From Chromobacterium piscinae (GTDB lineage: Bacteria > Pseudomonadota > Gammaproteobacteria > Burkholderiales > Chromobacteriaceae), in NCBI RefSeq assembly GCF_021129175.1, contig NZ_JAJOHV010000009.1:1-64000 (forward strand): 64,000 nt of DNA, in the 5' to 3' direction. The number at the start of each line of letters is the position of its first letter. Within the stretch, counting starts at the first letter, position 1. The notes below the pieces were generated by a model. That model had not been told where the DNA came from. It worked only from the letters and a program-made list of their open reading frames with translations, and did not search any database. The position numbers and the translations under genes were made by a program. Below are positions 27,870 through 38,217 of the stretch, piece after piece.

Positions 27870-30191
27870 TTACCCCTGCTTGATCTCGATTGCGTCGAAC
27901 ATGCCGCCCAGCGCCAGCGTGGAAGCGTGCGCAGCGGCGACCCGTACCACGTCGGCCGGCAGGCTGTCGTCGGCTTCGACCGAAACGCGCGCCTCGCCCT
28001 CGCCCTGCTTCAGCAGCGCGGTGGAACCGGCCGCCACGCCCAGCTTGGCCAGCAGGCTGCTGTGCGCGCGGACGACGGCGGCCCCCTTGGCTTCGTTGGT
28101 TTGCTGCAGCGACGGCGCGCGGCGGCAGATTGCGTCGGCCTGGTACATCGGCACTTCGCCTACTCGGACGATGCCGGAAGACGCTGCCGGATTGGCCGCG
28201 ACCTTGGACAGCGCGTTGTTCAGCTTGGCGGCCAGATCGCCGAACTCGCCGCGGACTTCCTCGGCGCTGTTCTGCTCGAAGCCGGACAGGCTCAGCATAT
28301 TGCCCAGCACGCGCAGCACCTTCCAGGCCGGACGGGTTTCGCCCAGCGGCTTCACCACGCCGTTGAAGGTCTGCAGTTTGCCTTCCATGTTGACGAAGGA
28401 ACCGGCGGTCTCGGAGAACGGCGCGATCGGCAGCAGCACGTCGGCGTAATCCAACAGGCCCTGGCCCTTGTAGGCGGTCAGCGCGATCACGGTGGCAGCC
28501 TGCTTCATCGCGGCCACGGCAGCCTGCGGGTTGTAGCTGTCGAACTCCACTTCGGTGTTCAACAGGAAGTAGGCCTTCTTCGGCTTGGCGATCATCGCGG
28601 CGGCGTTGTCGCCGGTCTTCGGCAGCGCGCCCACCAGCTCGGCGCCCACACTGTTGGCGGCTTCGGCCAGGATGCCGAAACGCGCGCCGGACAAGCGGGA
28701 GATTTCCTGGGTCAGCGACAGCAGCTGGCCGTAAGCCGGGTGGTGTTGCGCGACGTTGCCCAGCACGACGGACGCGGTCTCGGCGCCGGTCAGGCTTTCA
28801 GCGATGACGCGCGCCTGGGCGGACACTTCCACCGATGCCAAGTCGATCTCGCTGGAGCCGGACTTGATCTCGGCCACGGCCTTCAACACTTGCGACAGCG
28901 CATTCACCAGCGCCAGCGGCGACACGATCAGCTTGCCGTTGATCTTGGTCAGCAGATTGTCGTCGGCGACGTGGATAATGTTCAGCTCGGCACCCTTCTT
29001 GACCGATGCGCGCAGGCGAGAGGCCAGCAGCGGCTGCTCCTTGCGCAGCGAGGCGCCCACCGCCAGCACCGACTTGGCATCGGCAAGTTCGGCGATGGTG
29101 GAGCCCAGCCATTCGGCGCCCTGCTTGGCGCTGTCGGCGGAGAAGTCGCTGCGGCGCAGGCGGTAGTCGACCGCGTTCACGCCGAAGGCGCGCGCCAGCT
29201 TCTGCGCCAGGTGCAGTTCCTCGGTGGTGGAGTGCGGGTTCAGCAGGAAGCCGATGGCGTCCTTACCATGATCGGCGGACACGCCGTTCAGGCCCTTCAC
29301 CACGTAGTTCAGCGCGGTTTCCCAGTCGGTTTCGTGCCACTTGCCGTCGAACTTGATCATCGGCTTTTGCAGACGCTCGGCGCTGTTCAGGCCTTCGTAG
29401 GAGAAGCGGTCGCGGTCGGCGATCCAGCACTCGTTGATGGCTTCATTTTCCAGCGGCAGCACGCGCATCACTTCGTTGCTCTTCACCTGGACCACCAAGT
29501 TGGAGCCGAGGCCGTCGTGCGGGCTCACCGACTTGCGGCGCGACAGTTCCCAGGCGCGGGTGCTGTAGCGGAACGGCTTGGATGTCAGCGCTCCGACCGG
29601 GCACAGGTCGATCACGTTGCCGGAGATTTCCGAGTCCACGGTCTTGCCCAGGAACGGCAGGATCTCGGAGAACTCGCTGCGGTTGGCCATGCCGATTTCC
29701 TGGAAGCCGCCCACTTCTTCAGTGAAGCGGACGCAGCGCGTGCAGTGGATGCAGCGCGACATTTCCTCCGCGGAAACCAGCGGGCCCATGTCCTTGCCCA
29801 CCACCACGCGCTTATCTTCCTCGTAGCGCGAGGTCGAGTTGCCGTAGCCGACAGCCAGATCCTGCAGCTGGCATTCGCCGCCCTGGTCGCAGATCGGGCA
29901 ATCCAGCGGGTGGTTGATCAGCAGGAACTCCATCACGCCCTGCTGGGCCTTCTTGGCCAGCGGCGACGCGGTGTGGACCTTCATGCCGTCGGTGACCGGA
30001 GTGGCACAGGCCGGCAGCGGCTTCGGCGCCTTTTCCACTTCCACCAGGCACATCCGGCAGTTGGCCGCGATGGACAGCTTCTTGTGGTAGCAGAAGTGCG
30101 GAATGTAGGTGCCCACCGAGTGGGCAGCCTCGATGACGGTGCTGCCTTGCGGCACCGTCAGTTTCTTACCGTCGATTTCGATTTCAAGCAT
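27870..30191 (-). CDS. nuoG: NADH-quinone oxidoreductase subunit G
   Basis: A 773-residue peripheral subunit of the NADH-dehydrogenase module. The N-terminus has a 2Fe-2S ferredoxin domain (FCYHKKLSIAANCRMCLVEVE, then CATP), followed by the His/Cys cluster CPICDQGGECQLQD and the 4Fe-4S motif CIHCTRCVRF with CPVGAL. The rest is a molybdopterin-oxidoreductase-like domain without cofactor function. The extra N7 cluster Cys set of E. coli NuoG is absent: the segment after AWELSRRKSVSPHDG lacks the C-x2-C-x3-C pattern. This matches many other bacteria and mitochondria. Confidence 0.95.
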   Translation of the reverse strand: MLEIEIDGKKLTVPQGSTVIEAAHSVGTYIPHFCYHKKLSIAANCRMCLVEVEKAPKPLPACATPVTDGMKVHTASPLAKKAQQGVMEFLLINHPLDCPICDQGGECQLQDLAVGYGNSTSRYEEDKRVVVGKDMGPLVSAEEMSRCIHCTRCVRFTEEVGGFQEIGMANRSEFSEILPFLGKTVDSEISGNVIDLCPVGALTSKPFRYSTRAWELSRRKSVSPHDGLGSNLVVQVKSNEVMRVLPLENEAINECWIADRDRFSYEGLNSAERLQKPMIKFDGKWHETDWETALNYVVKGLNGVSADHGKDAIGFLLNPHSTTEELHLAQKLARAFGVNAVDYRLRRSDFSADSAKQGAEWLGSTIAELADAKSVLAVGASLRKEQPLLASRLRASVKKGAELNIIHVADDNLLTKINGKLIVSPLALVNALSQVLKAVAEIKSGSSEIDLASVEVSAQARVIAESLTGAETASVVLGNVAQHHPAYGQLLSLTQEISRLSGARFGILAEAANSVGAELVGALPKTGDNAAAMIAKPKKAYFLLNTEVEFDSYNPQAAVAAMKQAATVIALTAYKGQGLLDYADVLLPIAPFSETAGSFVNMEGKLQTFNGVVKPLGETRPAWKVLRVLGNMLSLSGFEQNSAEEVRGEFGDLAAKLNNALSKVAANPAASSGIVRVGEVPMYQADAICRRAPSLQQTNEAKGAAVVRAHSSLLAKLGVAAGSTALLKQGEGEARVSVEADDSLPADVVRVAAAHASTLALGGMFDAIEIKQG

Positions 30192-30194
30192 CGC

Positions 30195-31490
30195 TCAACA
30201 CCATTTGTGATCCACCAAGGTCTTTCCGTGTTCGATCGCGTACTCGAACTCCTCGCGGAAATGCTTGGTGAAACTGCGAACCGGGAACACCGCGGCGTCG
30301 GCCAGCGCGCAGATGGTGCGGCCGGCCATGTTGTTGCCCACGGAATCCAGAAGCTCCAGATCGCCCTTGCGGCCCTGGCCGTTGACGATGCGATGGATCA
30401 CCTTGTACAGCCAGCCGGTGCCTTCGCGGCACGGCGTGCACTGGCCGCAGGATTCTTCGTGGTAGAAATAGGCCAGACGCTCCAGCGCCTTGACCATGCA
30501 CACGTCCTCGTTCATCACGATCACGGCGCCCGAACCCAGCATCGAACCGGCTTTGGCGATGCTGTCGTAGTCCATCGTGCACTGCATCATGATGTCGGCC
30601 GGCAGCACCGGAGCGGACGAGCCGCCCGGGATCACCGCCTTCAGCTTCTTGCCGTCGCGCATGCCGCCGGCCATTTCCAGCAGCTCGGAGAACGGGGTCC
30701 CCAGCGCGATCTCGTAGTTGCCCGGACGATTGACGTGGCCGGAAACCGAGAACAGCTTGGTGCCGCCGTTGTTCGGCTTGCCCTTCTCAAGGAAGGTCTG
30801 CGCGCCGTCGCGGATGATGAACGGCACCGAGGCGAACGATTCGGTGTTGTTGATGGTGGTCGGCTTGCCGTACAGGCCGAAGCTGGCCGGGAACGGCGGC
30901 TTGAAGCGCGGCTGGCCCTTCTTGCCTTCCAGCGACTCCAGCAGCGCGGTTTCCTCGCCGCAGATGTAGGCGCCGTAGCCGTGGTGGGCGAACAGGTCGA
31001 AGTTGAAGCCGGAGCCCAGGATGTTCAGGCCCAGGAAGCCCGCCTTGCGCGCCTCTTCCAACGCTTCCTCGAACAATACGTAGTCTTCGAAGATTTCGCC
31101 GTGGATGTAGTTGTAACCCGCCTTGGTGCCCATCGCGTAACCGGCGATGATCATGCCCTCGATCAGCGAATGCGGGTTGTAGCGGATGATGTCGCGGTCC
31201 TTGAAGGTGCCCGGCTCGCCCTCGTCCGTATTGCAGACGACGTACTTGTCGCCCGGGAACGAGCGCGGCATGAAGCTCCATTTCAGACCGGTCGGGAAGC
31301 CTGCGCCGCCGCGGCCGCGCAGGCCGGAGTTCTTCACTTCCGCGATCACGTCTTCCTGCGTCATCTTGGAATCGAGGATGCGGCGCAGCGCCTGGTAGCC
31401 GCCGCGGGCCACGTAGGCGTCCAGACGCCAGCAGTCGGGCTGGCTGGTGTCGACGCCGTCGAAAATCACGCCATTAGCGAAGACAGCCAT
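30195..31490 (-). CDS. nuoF: NADH-quinone oxidoreductase subunit F
   Basis: A 431-residue flavoprotein that binds NADH and FMN and holds 4Fe-4S cluster N3. NADH/FMN segments are [13 protein letters not shown] and [23 protein letters not shown]; the cluster motif is [15 protein letters not shown] with a further Cys in [10 protein letters not shown]. It overlaps nuoE by 1 nt and precedes nuoG by 3 nt. Confidence 0.97.
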   Translation of the reverse strand: MAVFANGVIFDGVDTSQPDCWRLDAYVARGGYQALRRILDSKMTQEDVIAEVKNSGLRGRGGAGFPTGLKWSFMPRSFPGDKYVVCNTDEGEPGTFKDRDIIRYNPHSLIEGMIIAGYAMGTKAGYNYIHGEIFEDYVLFEEALEEARKAGFLGLNILGSGFNFDLFAHHGYGAYICGEETALLESLEGKKGQPRFKPPFPASFGLYGKPTTINNTESFASVPFIIRDGAQTFLEKGKPNNGGTKLFSVSGHVNRPGNYEIALGTPFSELLEMAGGMRDGKKLKAVIPGGSSAPVLPADIMMQCTMDYDSIAKAGSMLGSGAVIVMNEDVCMVKALERLAYFYHEESCGQCTPCREGTGWLYKVIHRIVNGQGRKGDLELLDSVGNNMAGRTICALADAAVFPVRSFTKHFREEFEYAIEHGKTLVDHKWC

Positions 31491-31990
31491 TATTTCAACT
31501 CCGCCAGTTTTTTATCGATTGCTGCGGGCGTCATGAAGCTGCACATCTTGTGGTTGTTCACCAGCAAGACCGGCGCGTCGCCGCAGGCGCCCATGCATTC
31601 GCCTTCCAGCAGGGTGTACATGCCGTCGGCGCTGGTTTCGCCGATGGCGATGCCCAGCTTCTTCGAGATGTACTCCGCGGCATTGACGCCGCCGGACAGC
31701 GCACAGGGCAGGTTGGTGCAGACGGTGATCTTGAATTTGCCCACCGGCTTCATGTCGTACATGTTGTAGAAGGTGGCGACTTCGTAGGCGGCCACCGGGG
31801 CGATGCCCAGGTAGTTCGCGACGAACTCGATCAGCTCCTGGTTCAGGCAGCGCGCTTCCGGGGTTTCACCGGCGGCGCGCCGCTCGTCCAGCGCGATGCG
31901 CAGCGCGCCCATGACGGCGGAGCGCTTCTGGTCTGCCGGATATTTGGCGACCTCGCGGTCGATCAAGGCTAGCGATTGTGCGGACAGCAT
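31490..31990 (-). CDS. nuoE: NADH-quinone oxidoreductase subunit E
   Basis: A 166-residue thioredoxin-fold subunit with 2Fe-2S cluster N1a. The ligands are in VCTNLPC (first two Cys) and [10 protein letters not shown] (last two). The N-terminal helical part has the usual [13 protein letters not shown]. It shares one nucleotide with the nuoD stop (TGATG). Confidence 0.96.
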   Translation of the reverse strand: MLSAQSLALIDREVAKYPADQKRSAVMGALRIALDERRAAGETPEARCLNQELIEFVANYLGIAPVAAYEVATFYNMYDMKPVGKFKITVCTNLPCALSGGVNAAEYISKKLGIAIGETSADGMYTLLEGECMGACGDAPVLLVNNHKMCSFMTPAAIDKKLAELK

Positions 31991-33243
31991 CAGCGGTCAA
32001 TCTCCCCAAACACGATATCCTGCGTACCGATGATCGCGACGACGTCGGCGATCATGTGGCCCTTGGCCATCTCGTCCAGCGCGGCCAAATGGGCATAGCC
32101 CGGCGCGCGGATCTTGAGGCGGTACGGTTTGTTGGCGCCGTCAGACACCAGGTAGATGCCAAACTCGCCCTTCGGGTGCTCCACCGCGGCGTAAGCCTCG
32201 CCTTCCGGCACGTGCATGCCTTCGGTGAACAGCTTGAAGTGGTGGATCAGGTCTTCCATATTCGACTTCATGCCTTCGCGCGAAGGCGGAGCCACCTTAT
32301 GGTTGTCGGTGATCACCGGGCCGGGGTTGGCGCGCAGCCAGGCCACGCACTGCTGGATGATGCGGTTGGACTGGCGCATTTCCTCGACGCGGACCAGGTA
32401 GCGGTCGTAGCAGTCGCCGCCCACGCCCACCGGCACGTCGAAGTCCATCTTGTCGTACACGTCGTACGGCTGGGTCTTGCGCAAGTCCCAGGCGATACCG
32501 GAACCGCGCAGCATCGGGCCGGTCATGCCCAGGTTCAGCGCGCGCTCGGCCGTCACCACGCCGATGCCCACGGTCCGCTGCTTCCAGATGCGGTTGTCGG
32601 TCAGCAGGGTTTCGTACTCGTCGACATAGCCCGGAAAACGGTCGGTGAAATCGCTGATGAAGTCCAGCATCGAGCCCTTGCGGCCTTCGTTCAGGCGCGC
32701 CAGCTCTTTGGCGTTCTTGATCTTGGATACGGTGTACTGCGGCATGCTGTCCGGCAGGTCGCGGTAGACGCCGCCCGGACGGAAGTAAGCCGCGTGCATG
32801 CGCGCGCCCGACACCGCTTCGTAGCAGTCCATCAGGTCTTCGCGCTCGCGGAAGGCGTACAAGAACATCGTCATCGCGCCGATATCCAGCGCGTGGGCGC
32901 CGATCCACAGCAGGTGGTTCAGCACGCGGGTGATTTCGGCGAACATCACGCGGATGTACTGCGCGCGCTCCGGCACCTCGATGCCCATCATCTTCTCGAT
33001 GGCCAGGCAGTACGCGTGCTCGTTGCACATCATCGACACGTAGTCGAGACGGTCCATGTACGGCAGCGACTGGATGAAGGTCTTGCTCTCGGCCAGCTTC
33101 TCGGTGCCGCGGTGCAGCAGGCCGATGTGCGGGTCGGCGCGCTGGACGACTTCGCCGTCCAGCTCCAGCACCAGACGCAGCACGCCGTGCGCGGCCGGGT
33201 GTTGCGGGCCGAAGTTGAGGGTGTAATTGCGGATCTCAGCCAC
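31990..33243 (-). CDS. nuoD: NADH-quinone oxidoreductase subunit D
   Basis: A 417-residue subunit homologous to the large subunit of NiFe hydrogenases; with NuoB it forms the quinone-binding cavity. Motifs are [30 protein letters not shown] and the C-terminal [12 protein letters not shown]. The start codon is GTG at 33243, overlapping the end of nuoC by 8 nt, with GAGGAG 8 nt upstream inside nuoC. Confidence 0.97.
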   Translation of the reverse strand: MAEIRNYTLNFGPQHPAAHGVLRLVLELDGEVVQRADPHIGLLHRGTEKLAESKTFIQSLPYMDRLDYVSMMCNEHAYCLAIEKMMGIEVPERAQYIRVMFAEITRVLNHLLWIGAHALDIGAMTMFLYAFREREDLMDCYEAVSGARMHAAYFRPGGVYRDLPDSMPQYTVSKIKNAKELARLNEGRKGSMLDFISDFTDRFPGYVDEYETLLTDNRIWKQRTVGIGVVTAERALNLGMTGPMLRGSGIAWDLRKTQPYDVYDKMDFDVPVGVGGDCYDRYLVRVEEMRQSNRIIQQCVAWLRANPGPVITDNHKVAPPSREGMKSNMEDLIHHFKLFTEGMHVPEGEAYAAVEHPKGEFGIYLVSDGANKPYRLKIRAPGYAHLAALDEMAKGHMIADVVAIIGTQDIVFGEIDR

Positions 33244-33832
33244 CGTAATTCTCCTCGCGGATGATGCGCGGCGTGATCTCGCGCGGTTCGATGGTGACAG
33301 GCTGATAGATCACGCGCTGCTGGGTCGGGTCGTAGCGCATCTCCACGTGGCCGGACAGCGGGAAGTCCTTGCGGAACGGGTGGCCGACAAAACCGTAGTC
33401 GGTCAGCAGGCGGCGCAGGTCGGGATGGCCTTCGAACACGATGCCGTACAGGTCGAACGCTTCGCGCTCGAACCAGTTGGCGGCGTTCCAGACGTCGTTG
33501 ACCGAGGGGATCACCGGGAAATCGTCGTCTGCGGCGAAGACTCGCAGGCGGATGCGATGGTTCAGCTTGACGGACAGCAGATGGTACACGGCGGCGAAGC
33601 GCGGGCCGTCCCACGGCTGGTCGCGGTAGGCGCTGTAGTCCATGCCGCAAACGTCGATGCACTGTTCGAAGGCGAGATCGGAGTGGTCGCGCAGCGTCAG
33701 CGCCACGGACGGCAGATCCGACGCCTTGCAGACGATGGTCAGCTCGTCCAGAGCCTGCGTGCTGCTCACGAGCTTGTCGCCCAGCGCCGCGGCAACGACC
33801 GAACCCAGCGCTTCCATTTTCTTGGAGGCCAT
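33236..33832 (-). CDS. nuoC: NADH-quinone oxidoreductase subunit C
   Basis: A 198-residue connecting subunit, separate from NuoD here (the two are fused in E. coli). The signature [28 protein letters not shown] is present, followed by [19 protein letters not shown] chose MASKKMEAL at 33832, 10 nt after nuoB; the open frame upstream lies inside nuoB. Confidence 0.96.
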   Translation of the reverse strand: MASKKMEALGSVVAAALGDKLVSSTQALDELTIVCKASDLPSVALTLRDHSDLAFEQCIDVCGMDYSAYRDQPWDGPRFAAVYHLLSVKLNHRIRLRVFAADDDFPVIPSVNDVWNAANWFEREAFDLYGIVFEGHPDLRRLLTDYGFVGHPFRKDFPLSGHVEMRYDPTQQRVIYQPVTIEPREITPRIIREENYGG

Positions 33833-33842
33833 AGTTTCTACC

Positions 33843-34319
33843 TTAGCGGGCGATGGTGTTGGTACGTTTGATCTTGTTCTGCAGCTGGATGATGCCGTAC
33901 AGCAGCGCTTCCGCGGTCGGCGGACAGCCCGGCACATAGACATCCACAGGCACGATGCGGTCGCAGCCGCGAACTACAGAATAGGAATAGTGATAGTAGC
34001 CGCCGCCGTTGGCACAGGAGCCCATCGAGATCACCCAGCGCGGCTCGGCCATCTGGTCGTAAACCTTGCGCAGAGCCGGCGCCATCTTGTTGCACAGCGT
34101 GCCTGCGACGATCATCAGGTCGGACTGGCGGGGGCTGGGACGGAACACGACGCCGAAGCGGTCGAGGTCATAACGCGCCGCGCCGGCGTGCATCATTTCC
34201 ACCGCACAACAGGCCAGGCCAAAGGTCATTGGCCACAGAGAACCCGTGCGGGTATAGTTGATAAGCTTGTCGGCTGTCGTGGTGACGAAGCCTTTCTCCA
34301 GAATCCCTTCTACTCCCAT
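33843..34319 (-). CDS. nuoB: NADH-quinone oxidoreductase subunit B
   Basis: A 158-residue subunit with 4Fe-4S cluster N2, the last carrier before quinone. The tandem Cys pair is in [12 protein letters not shown], with the other ligands in [12 protein letters not shown] and [11 protein letters not shown]. The start at 34319 overlaps nuoA by 10 nt. Confidence 0.97.
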   Translation of the reverse strand: MGVEGILEKGFVTTTADKLINYTRTGSLWPMTFGLACCAVEMMHAGAARYDLDRFGVVFRPSPRQSDLMIVAGTLCNKMAPALRKVYDQMAEPRWVISMGSCANGGGYYHYSYSVVRGCDRIVPVDVYVPGCPPTAEALLYGIIQLQNKIKRTNTIAR

Positions 34320-34666
34320 TCCAGAGCTCCCTTCTTCCACATGTAGACGAAGCCGAGCGTCAGCACGGCGAGAAATTCGACCATCACGCCCAAACCATAG
34401 ACGCCCAGATCCTTCAACACCACCGCCCACGGAAACAGGAAGGCGATTTCCAGGTCGAACAGGATGAAGAGAATGGCGATCAGGTAATAGCGGACGTCAA
34501 ACTTCATGCGGGCATCTTCGAAGGCCTCGAAGCCGCATTCGTATGGAGAAAGTTTTTCAGCGTCGGGACGATTCGGTGCCAGCAGTTTGCCCAAGACAAT
34601 AGGGCCCACGCCGACCAGAAGTCCGACGATGACAAACATCAGAATGGGAAAGTAGTTTTGCAGCAT
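34310..34666 (-). CDS. nuoA: NADH-quinone oxidoreductase subunit A
   Basis: A 118-residue subunit with three helices. The hallmark loop [24 protein letters not shown] carries the Cys that is exposed in the deactive form of mitochondrial complex I. It is the first gene of the nuo operon. The ATG at 34666 gives the usual length. The 50 nt before it, up to a strong hairpin, show no clear sigma-70 promoter. Confidence 0.96.
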   Translation of the reverse strand: MLQNYFPILMFVIVGLLVGVGPIVLGKLLAPNRPDAEKLSPYECGFEAFEDARMKFDVRYYLIAILFILFDLEIAFLFPWAVVLKDLGVYGLGVMVEFLAVLTLGFVYMWKKGALEWE

Positions 34667-34716
34667 TTCCCGTACACCCCCAAAAAAAGAAGGGTCGCCC
34701 CCTCTTGGCTCCAAAT

Positions 34717-34751
34717 AAAACAGGCCACCGGAGTCCCGGTGGCCTGTTTTT
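34717..34751 (-). terminator. Hairpin terminator between tRNA-Leu and nuoA
   Basis: AAAACAGGCCACCG pairs with CGGTGGCCTGTTTT around GAGTCC. On the minus strand GTTTTATTT follows. It closes the tpiA-secG-tRNA-Leu unit just ahead of nuoA. Confidence 0.87.
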
Positions 34752-34757
34752 GAATGG

Positions 34758-34842
34758 TGGTGCCGACAGTGAGACTCGAACTCACACAGCTTTCGCCACT
34801 ACCCCCTCAAGATAGCGTGTCTACCAATTTCACCATGTCGGC
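34758..34842 (-). tRNA. tRNA-Leu (GAG)
   Basis: An 85-nt class II tRNA on the minus strand with 5' GCCGACATGGTGAAATTGG, anticodon loop TTGAGGG (anticodon GAG), a variable arm, T arm GTTCGAGTC and encoded CCA. It lies between secG and nuoA, a position known in related betaproteobacteria, and is probably processed from the secG transcript. Confidence 0.96.
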
Positions 34843-34861
34843 ACAGCAAAGCTTTAAATTG

Positions 34862-35212
34862 TTACTCCGGGATTTTGGAAGCCGTTCCCGAAGCATTTTT
34901 ATTAGGCGCGCCTGCCGGGATTTGCGGCACAGCCTGTTCAATCTTACCGCCCATCACGCCGAGATCGCTCTTTCCACCCCCGGAAAGAAAGACCAGCGCC
35001 AAAGAAGTCGAGAAAAACACCGCGGCAGCAACCGCAGTCGTTCTGCTCAAGAAATTCGCAGAACCAGACGCCCCGAACAGACTGCCGGACGAGCCGCTAC
35101 CAAAAGCCGCGCCCATATCCGCACCCTTGCCATGCTGCATCAGAACAAGGACGATGATAGATGCTGCGGACAGCAGATTTACAATCCAAATAAGCGTCTT
35201 GAGAAGTTCCAT
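34862..35212 (-). CDS. secG: Protein translocase subunit SecG
   Basis: A 116-residue membrane protein with two helices (about residues 3-22 and 55-76) joined by the conserved Gly-rich loop GADMGAAFGSGSSGSLFGASG. SecG helps SecYE move proteins across the inner membrane. The C-terminal tail is Pro/Ala-rich and variable. It starts 1 nt after the tpiA stop. Confidence 0.95.
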   Translation of the reverse strand: MELLKTLIWIVNLLSAASIIVLVLMQHGKGADMGAAFGSGSSGSLFGASGSANFLSRTTAVAAAVFFSTSLALVFLSGGGKSDLGVMGGKIEQAVPQIPAGAPNKNASGTASKIPE

Positions 35213-35213
35213 A

Positions 35214-35960
35214 CTATATCATTTTTCCTGCGGCTTGGCAAATCACTCTGAATGAACCGGCGTCCAAAGAGGCCCCTCCGACCAGTGCTCCGCCGACGTT
35301 TTCCGTCGCCAGGATCGCCTCGGCATTCTCTGCTTTGACACTGCCGCCGTAGAGGACGCGAATCTTATCGGAGCCGGAAACGTTTTGCAAGCACCAATTT
35401 TTGATGAATGCATGGATTTCCGCGATCTGCTCAAGCGACGCCACCTTGCCGGTGCCGATGGCCCACACCGGTTCGTAGGCGACAACGTATTCACCATCGG
35501 CGATCTCGGCCAGGATGGCAAGCTGTTCCCGCACCACGTCCAGATAAGCGCCGGACTCGCGCTGTTCCAGCGTCTCCCCGACGCACAGCACCGGGACCAC
35601 GCCGGCGGCGATGGCGTTGCGCATCTTGGCCAGCAGCGCGGCGTTGTCTTCGCGGAAATACTGGCGGCGCTCGGAGTGGCCGACCAGCGCGTAGCGGCAG
35701 CCCACGTCGGCCAGCATCGCGGCGCTCACCTCTCCGGTGAAGGCGCCGTCGGCGGCGAAGCGGCTGACATCCTGGGAGGACAAGGCGATGTTGCCGCCTT
35801 TCAGCTGTTCAGCCAGCGCAGCCAAGTAGACGGCGGGAGCGGCGATGCCGACGCCTTCGCGATTGGTCTCCCCGTCGGCCAGCAATGCCGCCGCCAGCTG
35901 GCGGGCGCTGTCGCCGCGGGTGTTCATCTTCCAGTTGCCAATCACCAGTTTGCCGGACAT
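35214..35960 (-). CDS. tpiA: Triosephosphate isomerase
   Basis: A 248-residue TIM-barrel enzyme interconverting dihydroxyacetone phosphate and glyceraldehyde 3-phosphate. Catalytic residues are visible: Lys in VIGNWKMN, His in [11 protein letters not shown] and Glu in [13 protein letters not shown]; the phosphate loop is [12 protein letters not shown]. The ATG at 35960 has GGAG 7 nt upstream, better than the in-frame GTG four codons earlier. It leads a unit with secG and tRNA-Leu. Confidence 0.97.
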   Translation of the reverse strand: MSGKLVIGNWKMNTRGDSARQLAAALLADGETNREGVGIAAPAVYLAALAEQLKGGNIALSSQDVSRFAADGAFTGEVSAAMLADVGCRYALVGHSERRQYFREDNAALLAKMRNAIAAGVVPVLCVGETLEQRESGAYLDVVREQLAILAEIADGEYVVAYEPVWAIGTGKVASLEQIAEIHAFIKNWCLQNVSGSDKIRVLYGGSVKAENAEAILATENVGGALVGGASLDAGSFRVICQAAGKMI

Positions 35961-36050
35961 GCGTTTCTCCACTTCATGTTGCTTGGTTGGCGCCGATTAT
36001 AGCGCGCCCTCGCCCGCCGCTCCAATGGGCCTGGATCAAGCATTTACGAC

Positions 36051-36084
36051 TTGTAATATTACTGAAAGATTCGCCCGATACGAT
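36051..36084 (+). promoter_or_regulatory. Candidate Pho box and -10 of pstS
   Basis: TTGTAAT-ATTA-CTGAAAG (36051-36068) resembles two 7-nt Pho-box repeats (CTGTCAT type) with the usual 4-nt AT spacer. A TACGAT -10 box begins 10 nt later (36079-36084), the spacing seen at PhoB-activated promoters, and there is no -35 box. The match is partial; the GTAATATTAC palindrome inside it could instead be a site for another protein. Confidence 0.45.
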
Positions 36085-36132
36085 GGCGACCATCACAAAC
36101 GCAGTCCCATCCTTTCGTTCGGGAGTTAAGCA

Positions 36133-37170
36133 ATGAAACAGTCTGTTCGTCTGGCCGCAGTCCTCGGCTCCACGCTGATCGCAGGCTCGGTCTACGCGGC
36201 TGACATCACCGGCGCCGGCGCGACCTTCCCCTACCCGCTGTACGCCAAGTGGGCGGCGACCTACAAGGGCAGCACCGGCAACAACATGAACTACCAGTCC
36301 ATCGGTTCCGGCGGCGGCATCAAGCAGATCCAGTCCAAGACCGTCGATTTCGGCGCATCCGACATGCCGCTGAAGCCGGAAGAGCTGGAAAAGTCCGGAC
36401 TGACTCAGTTCCCGACCGTGATGGGCGGCGTGGTGCCGGTCTACAACATCCCGGGCGTCGCCGCCGGCCAGATCAAGTTCACCGGCGCGCTGCTGGCCGA
36501 CATCTATCTGGGCAAGGTGGGCAAGTGGAACGATCCGGCGATCGCCAAGCTGAACCCGGGCGTCAAGCTGCCTGACCAGCGCATCTCGGTCGTTCGCCGC
36601 TCCGACGGCTCCGGCACCACCTTCATCTTCACCAACTACCTGTCCAAGGTATCGCCGGAATGGGCGAAGGACGTCGGCTCCAACACCGCCGTCAGCTGGA
36701 AGGGCAGCTCGGTGGGCGGCAAGGGCAACGAAGGCGTGGCCAACTACGTGTCGCGCATCAAGGGCGCCATCGGTTACGTCGAATACGCCTACGCCAAGCA
36801 GAACAAGCTGGCCTACGGCCTGCTGCAGAACCAGTCCGGCGCCTTCGTGAAGCCGGACGAGGCCTCGTTCAAGGCCGCCGCCGCCAACGCCGACTGGAAG
36901 AAAGCGCCGGGCTTCTACCTGCTGCTGACCAACCAGCCGGGCAAGCAGAGCTGGCCGATCGCCGGCGCCACCTTCATCCTGATGCACAAGAAGCAGGATA
37001 AGCCGGCGCAGGCCGTCGAAGTGCTGAAGTACTTCGACTGGGCATACAAGAACGGCGACAAGACCGCGCAGGAACTGGATTACATCCCGATGCCCGATAG
37101 CGTGAAGGGCGTGATCCGCACCAGCTGGAAACAAATCACCGACGGCAGCGGCAAGGCTGTCTGGAACTGA
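36133..37170 (+). CDS. pstS: Phosphate ABC transporter, periplasmic phosphate-binding protein
   Basis: A 345-residue periplasmic protein that binds inorganic phosphate with high affinity. The signal peptide ends at SVYA-ADITGAG. Phosphate-binding segments are GAGATFPYPLYAKW, GSGGGIKQI, FGASDMPL and RSDGSGTTFIF. Length and composition match the family. It is first in pstSCAB, separated from pstC by an 83-nt gap with a stable hairpin, which suits its need for higher expression. Confidence 0.97.
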   Translation: MKQSVRLAAVLGSTLIAGSVYAADITGAGATFPYPLYAKWAATYKGSTGNNMNYQSIGSGGGIKQIQSKTVDFGASDMPLKPEELEKSGLTQFPTVMGGVVPVYNIPGVAAGQIKFTGALLADIYLGKVGKWNDPAIAKLNPGVKLPDQRISVVRRSDGSGTTFIFTNYLSKVSPEWAKDVGSNTAVSWKGSSVGGKGNEGVANYVSRIKGAIGYVEYAYAKQNKLAYGLLQNQSGAFVKPDEASFKAAAANADWKKAPGFYLLLTNQPGKQSWPIAGATFILMHKKQDKPAQAVEVLKYFDWAYKNGDKTAQELDYIPMPDSVKGVIRTSWKQITDGSGKAVWN

Positions 37171-37196
37171 CAGGCGACGCTTATACTGTCGCACCC

Positions 37197-37226
37197 AGGC
37201 CGGGGGGAGTTCGCTCTCTCCGGCCT
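37197..37226 (+). repeat. Stable UUCG hairpin between pstS and pstC
   Basis: A 13-bp stem (37197-37209 with 37214-37226, two G-T pairs) is closed by a TTCG tetraloop, and no T run follows. It is likely an mRNA-stabilising or attenuating element that sets pstS above pstCAB. Confidence 0.7.
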
Positions 37227-37253
37227 TGTGTCTGAACCATCAAGAATCGGCGC

Positions 37254-38216
37254 ATGCAAAAATTGAGCTATGAGCAGCAGCTGGGACGCCAGCAGCTGCT
37301 GGACAAAATCTTCCGGGTGACCACCCGCTGTTTCGCCTTCCTGGTGCTGGCGCTGCTGCTGGGCATCCTCCTTTCGCTGCTGGTCGGCGCCATGCCCAGC
37401 ATCAAGGGTTTCGGCTGGAGCTTCCTGTTCAATACCGACTGGGATCCGGTGCAGGAGAAATTCGGCGCCGTGGTGCCCATCTTCGGCACCCTGGCCACAT
37501 CCTTCATCGCCTTGCTGATCGGCGTGCCGGTCAGCTTCGGCATCGCGCTGTTCCTGACCGAGCTGTGCCCGACCTGGCTGAAACGTCCGCTGGGCATCGC
37601 CGTCGAGCTGCTGGCCGGCATTCCGTCCATCATCTACGGCATGTGGGGCCTGTTCGTGTTCGCCCCATTCTTCGCCGACCACATCCAGCCGTGGCTGATC
37701 GACAACCTGGGCGAGCTGCCGCTGCTGGGCTTCCTGTTCCAGGGCGCGCCGATGGGCATCGGCCTGTTCTCCGCCGGCCTGATCCTGGCCATCATGGTGA
37801 TTCCGTTCATCGCCTCGGTGATGCGCGACGTGTTCGAAGTGGTGCCGACCATGCTGAAGGAGTCGGCCTACGGCCTGGGCTCCACCACCTGGGAAGTCGT
37901 GCGCTACGTGGTGCTGCCCTACACCAAGACCGGCGTCGTCGGCGGCATCATGCTGGGCCTGGGCCGCGCGTTGGGCGAGACGATGGCCGTCACCTTCGTG
38001 ATCGGCAACTCCACCCGTTTTTCCACCAGCCTGTTCGAGCCGGGCAACTCCATCGCCTCCTCGCTGGCCAACGAATTCGCCGAAGCCAACGGCGACCTGT
38101 ACATGGGTTCGCTGATCGAGCTGGGCCTGATCCTGTTCTTCATCACCTTCGTGGTGCTGTCCTGCTCCAAACTGCTGCTGCTGCGCCTGAAGAAGCAGGA
38201 AGGCAAACCTTCCTGA
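37254..38216 (+). CDS. pstC: Phosphate ABC transporter permease PstC
   Basis: A 320-residue inner-membrane permease with six helices. The EAA-like coupling loop is [31 protein letters not shown]; upstream is [20 protein letters not shown], the family signature. It pairs with PstA to form the phosphate channel driven by PstB. Its stop lies 1 nt before the pstA start. Confidence 0.96.
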   Translation: MQKLSYEQQLGRQQLLDKIFRVTTRCFAFLVLALLLGILLSLLVGAMPSIKGFGWSFLFNTDWDPVQEKFGAVVPIFGTLATSFIALLIGVPVSFGIALFLTELCPTWLKRPLGIAVELLAGIPSIIYGMWGLFVFAPFFADHIQPWLIDNLGELPLLGFLFQGAPMGIGLFSAGLILAIMVIPFIASVMRDVFEVVPTMLKESAYGLGSTTWEVVRYVVLPYTKTGVVGGIMLGLGRALGETMAVTFVIGNSTRFSTSLFEPGNSIASSLANEFAEANGDLYMGSLIELGLILFFITFVVLSCSKLLLLRLKKQEGKPS

Positions 38217-38217
38217 C

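Noticed and set aside
27537-31769. A 1410-codon plus-strand open frame
   Set aside because: It is antisense to nuoH, nuoG, nuoF and part of nuoE, which have full family motifs. Its translation is rich in His, Gln, Arg and Ala, as expected from the reverse of GC-rich codons.
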